A DNA stretch of 6,678 nt from assembly GCA_030671005.1 (NCBI GenBank), contig DAOVAN010000086.1, positions 1-6,678 on the forward strand. Reading direction: 5' to 3'. Under the pieces are notes generated by a model that was not told where the DNA came from, made no database searches, and saw only the letters and a program-made list of their open reading frames with translations. The first letter of the stretch is position 1. Each line of letters starts with the position of its first letter. The stretch is from Caldifarciminota bacterium (GTDB lineage Bacteria; Hydrothermota; Tepidihabitantia; SM23-42). Shown piece after piece: positions 6,621 through 6,678 of the stretch. A program made the translations under genes and the position numbers.

Positions 6621-6678
6621 CGGGTCGTAGTTCAGCCTGTCCCCGTTTTGCTAAACAAAACGGGGGTTAGAACGCCTG
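6621..6678 (+). tRNA. tRNA gene, 5' part only, with D-loop insertion (isotype undecided)
   Basis: Reading from C6621: a 7-nt acceptor strand CGGGTCG (6621-6627), T8 and A9, the D-stem strand GTTC (6630-6633), A14-G15, then C-C-T-G. The pattern resumes at 6666 as G-T-T-A, followed by the matching D-stem strand GAAC (6670-6673), G26 and the anticodon-stem start CCTG (6675-6678), where the window ends. With 6640-6665 removed, the D-loop is the ordinary AGCCTGGTTA and the D-stem pairs perfectly. The anticodon and 3' half lie outside the window. C1 favours tRNA-Pro, while the D-arm and the start of the anticodon stem look more like tRNA-Asp, so no isotype is claimed. It could be functional with an enlarged D-arm, an intron-like precursor, or a disrupted gene. 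Confidence 0.75.
6640..6665 (+). repeat. 26-nt hairpin insertion within the tRNA D-loop
   Basis: A perfect inverted repeat, CCCCGTTTTG (6641-6650) and CAAAACGGGG (6656-6665), around the 5-nt loop CTAAA, preceded by T6640. A T6640-G6666 wobble could extend the stem. It sits between the bases corresponding to G18 (6639) and G19 (6666); because of the flanking G's the exact boundary could shift by one base. No second copy was seen in the window. It lacks the T-run of an intrinsic terminator on either strand. Confidence 0.8.

Noticed and set aside
6641..6665. The hairpin as an intrinsic transcription terminator
   Set aside because: No T-run follows the stem on either strand, and tRNA sequence continues directly on both sides with correct D-stem pairing.
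1..6678. CRISPR array, insertion sequence, phage or toxin-antitoxin genes
   Set aside because: No spaced direct repeats, transposase, integrase or paired small genes were found; apart from the tRNA insert the content is ordinary chromosomal.

Overview
The window is a bacterial chromosomal segment of roughly 45-50% G+C. It reads almost entirely on the minus strand, with one tRNA gene diverging at the right edge. The bacterial assignment rests on FtsH, TilS, a hypoxanthine phosphoribosyltransferase and FolE in the order tilS-hpt-ftsH-folE, close to the arrangement known from Firmicutes and Actinobacteria. The lineage cannot be named from this segment. Several substitutions at usually conserved positions, near-absent 5' leaders and a modified tRNA suggest a poorly sampled phylum, but that is inference.

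Layout from right to left, in transcription order on the minus strand. At 6621-6678 (plus strand) lies the 5' part of a tRNA gene whose D-loop carries a 26-nt insertion forming a perfect 10-bp hairpin. Back to back with it, at 6542-5142, is a rhomboid-type intramembrane serine protease with a TPR-like C-terminal domain. At 5053-4403 is an uncharacterised protein with an N-terminal four-cysteine cluster. Then comes an overlapping cluster: tilS (4303-2933), hpt (2949-2440), ftsH (2450-582) and folE (628-68). At the left edge is the start of a further gene (23-1), probably an exported protein. All intergenic gaps are under 100 bp.

Each of the three apparent transcription units on the minus strand (rhomboid, four-cysteine protein, tilS cluster) has a sigma70-like promoter whose -10 hexamer ends only 5 or 6 nt before the ATG. 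The predicted transcription start therefore falls on or next to the start codon, and none of these three genes has a Shine-Dalgarno sequence. ftsH and the gene at the left edge, which are downstream genes, do have clear Shine-Dalgarno sites; hpt has a weak one. The local pattern is leaderless first genes and Shine-Dalgarno-led internal genes. The tRNA promoter is similarly tight, predicting a 5' leader of about 1 to 4 nt.

Functionally, the tilS cluster joins tRNA-Ile decoding (TilS), purine salvage (Hpt), membrane protein quality control (FtsH) and the first step of pterin/folate synthesis (FolE). The link is conserved gene order rather than a single pathway. The two most unusual points are the tRNA D-loop hairpin and a FolE that keeps its zinc and catalytic residues but has changed two residues that contact the GTP triphosphate in the E. 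coli enzyme.
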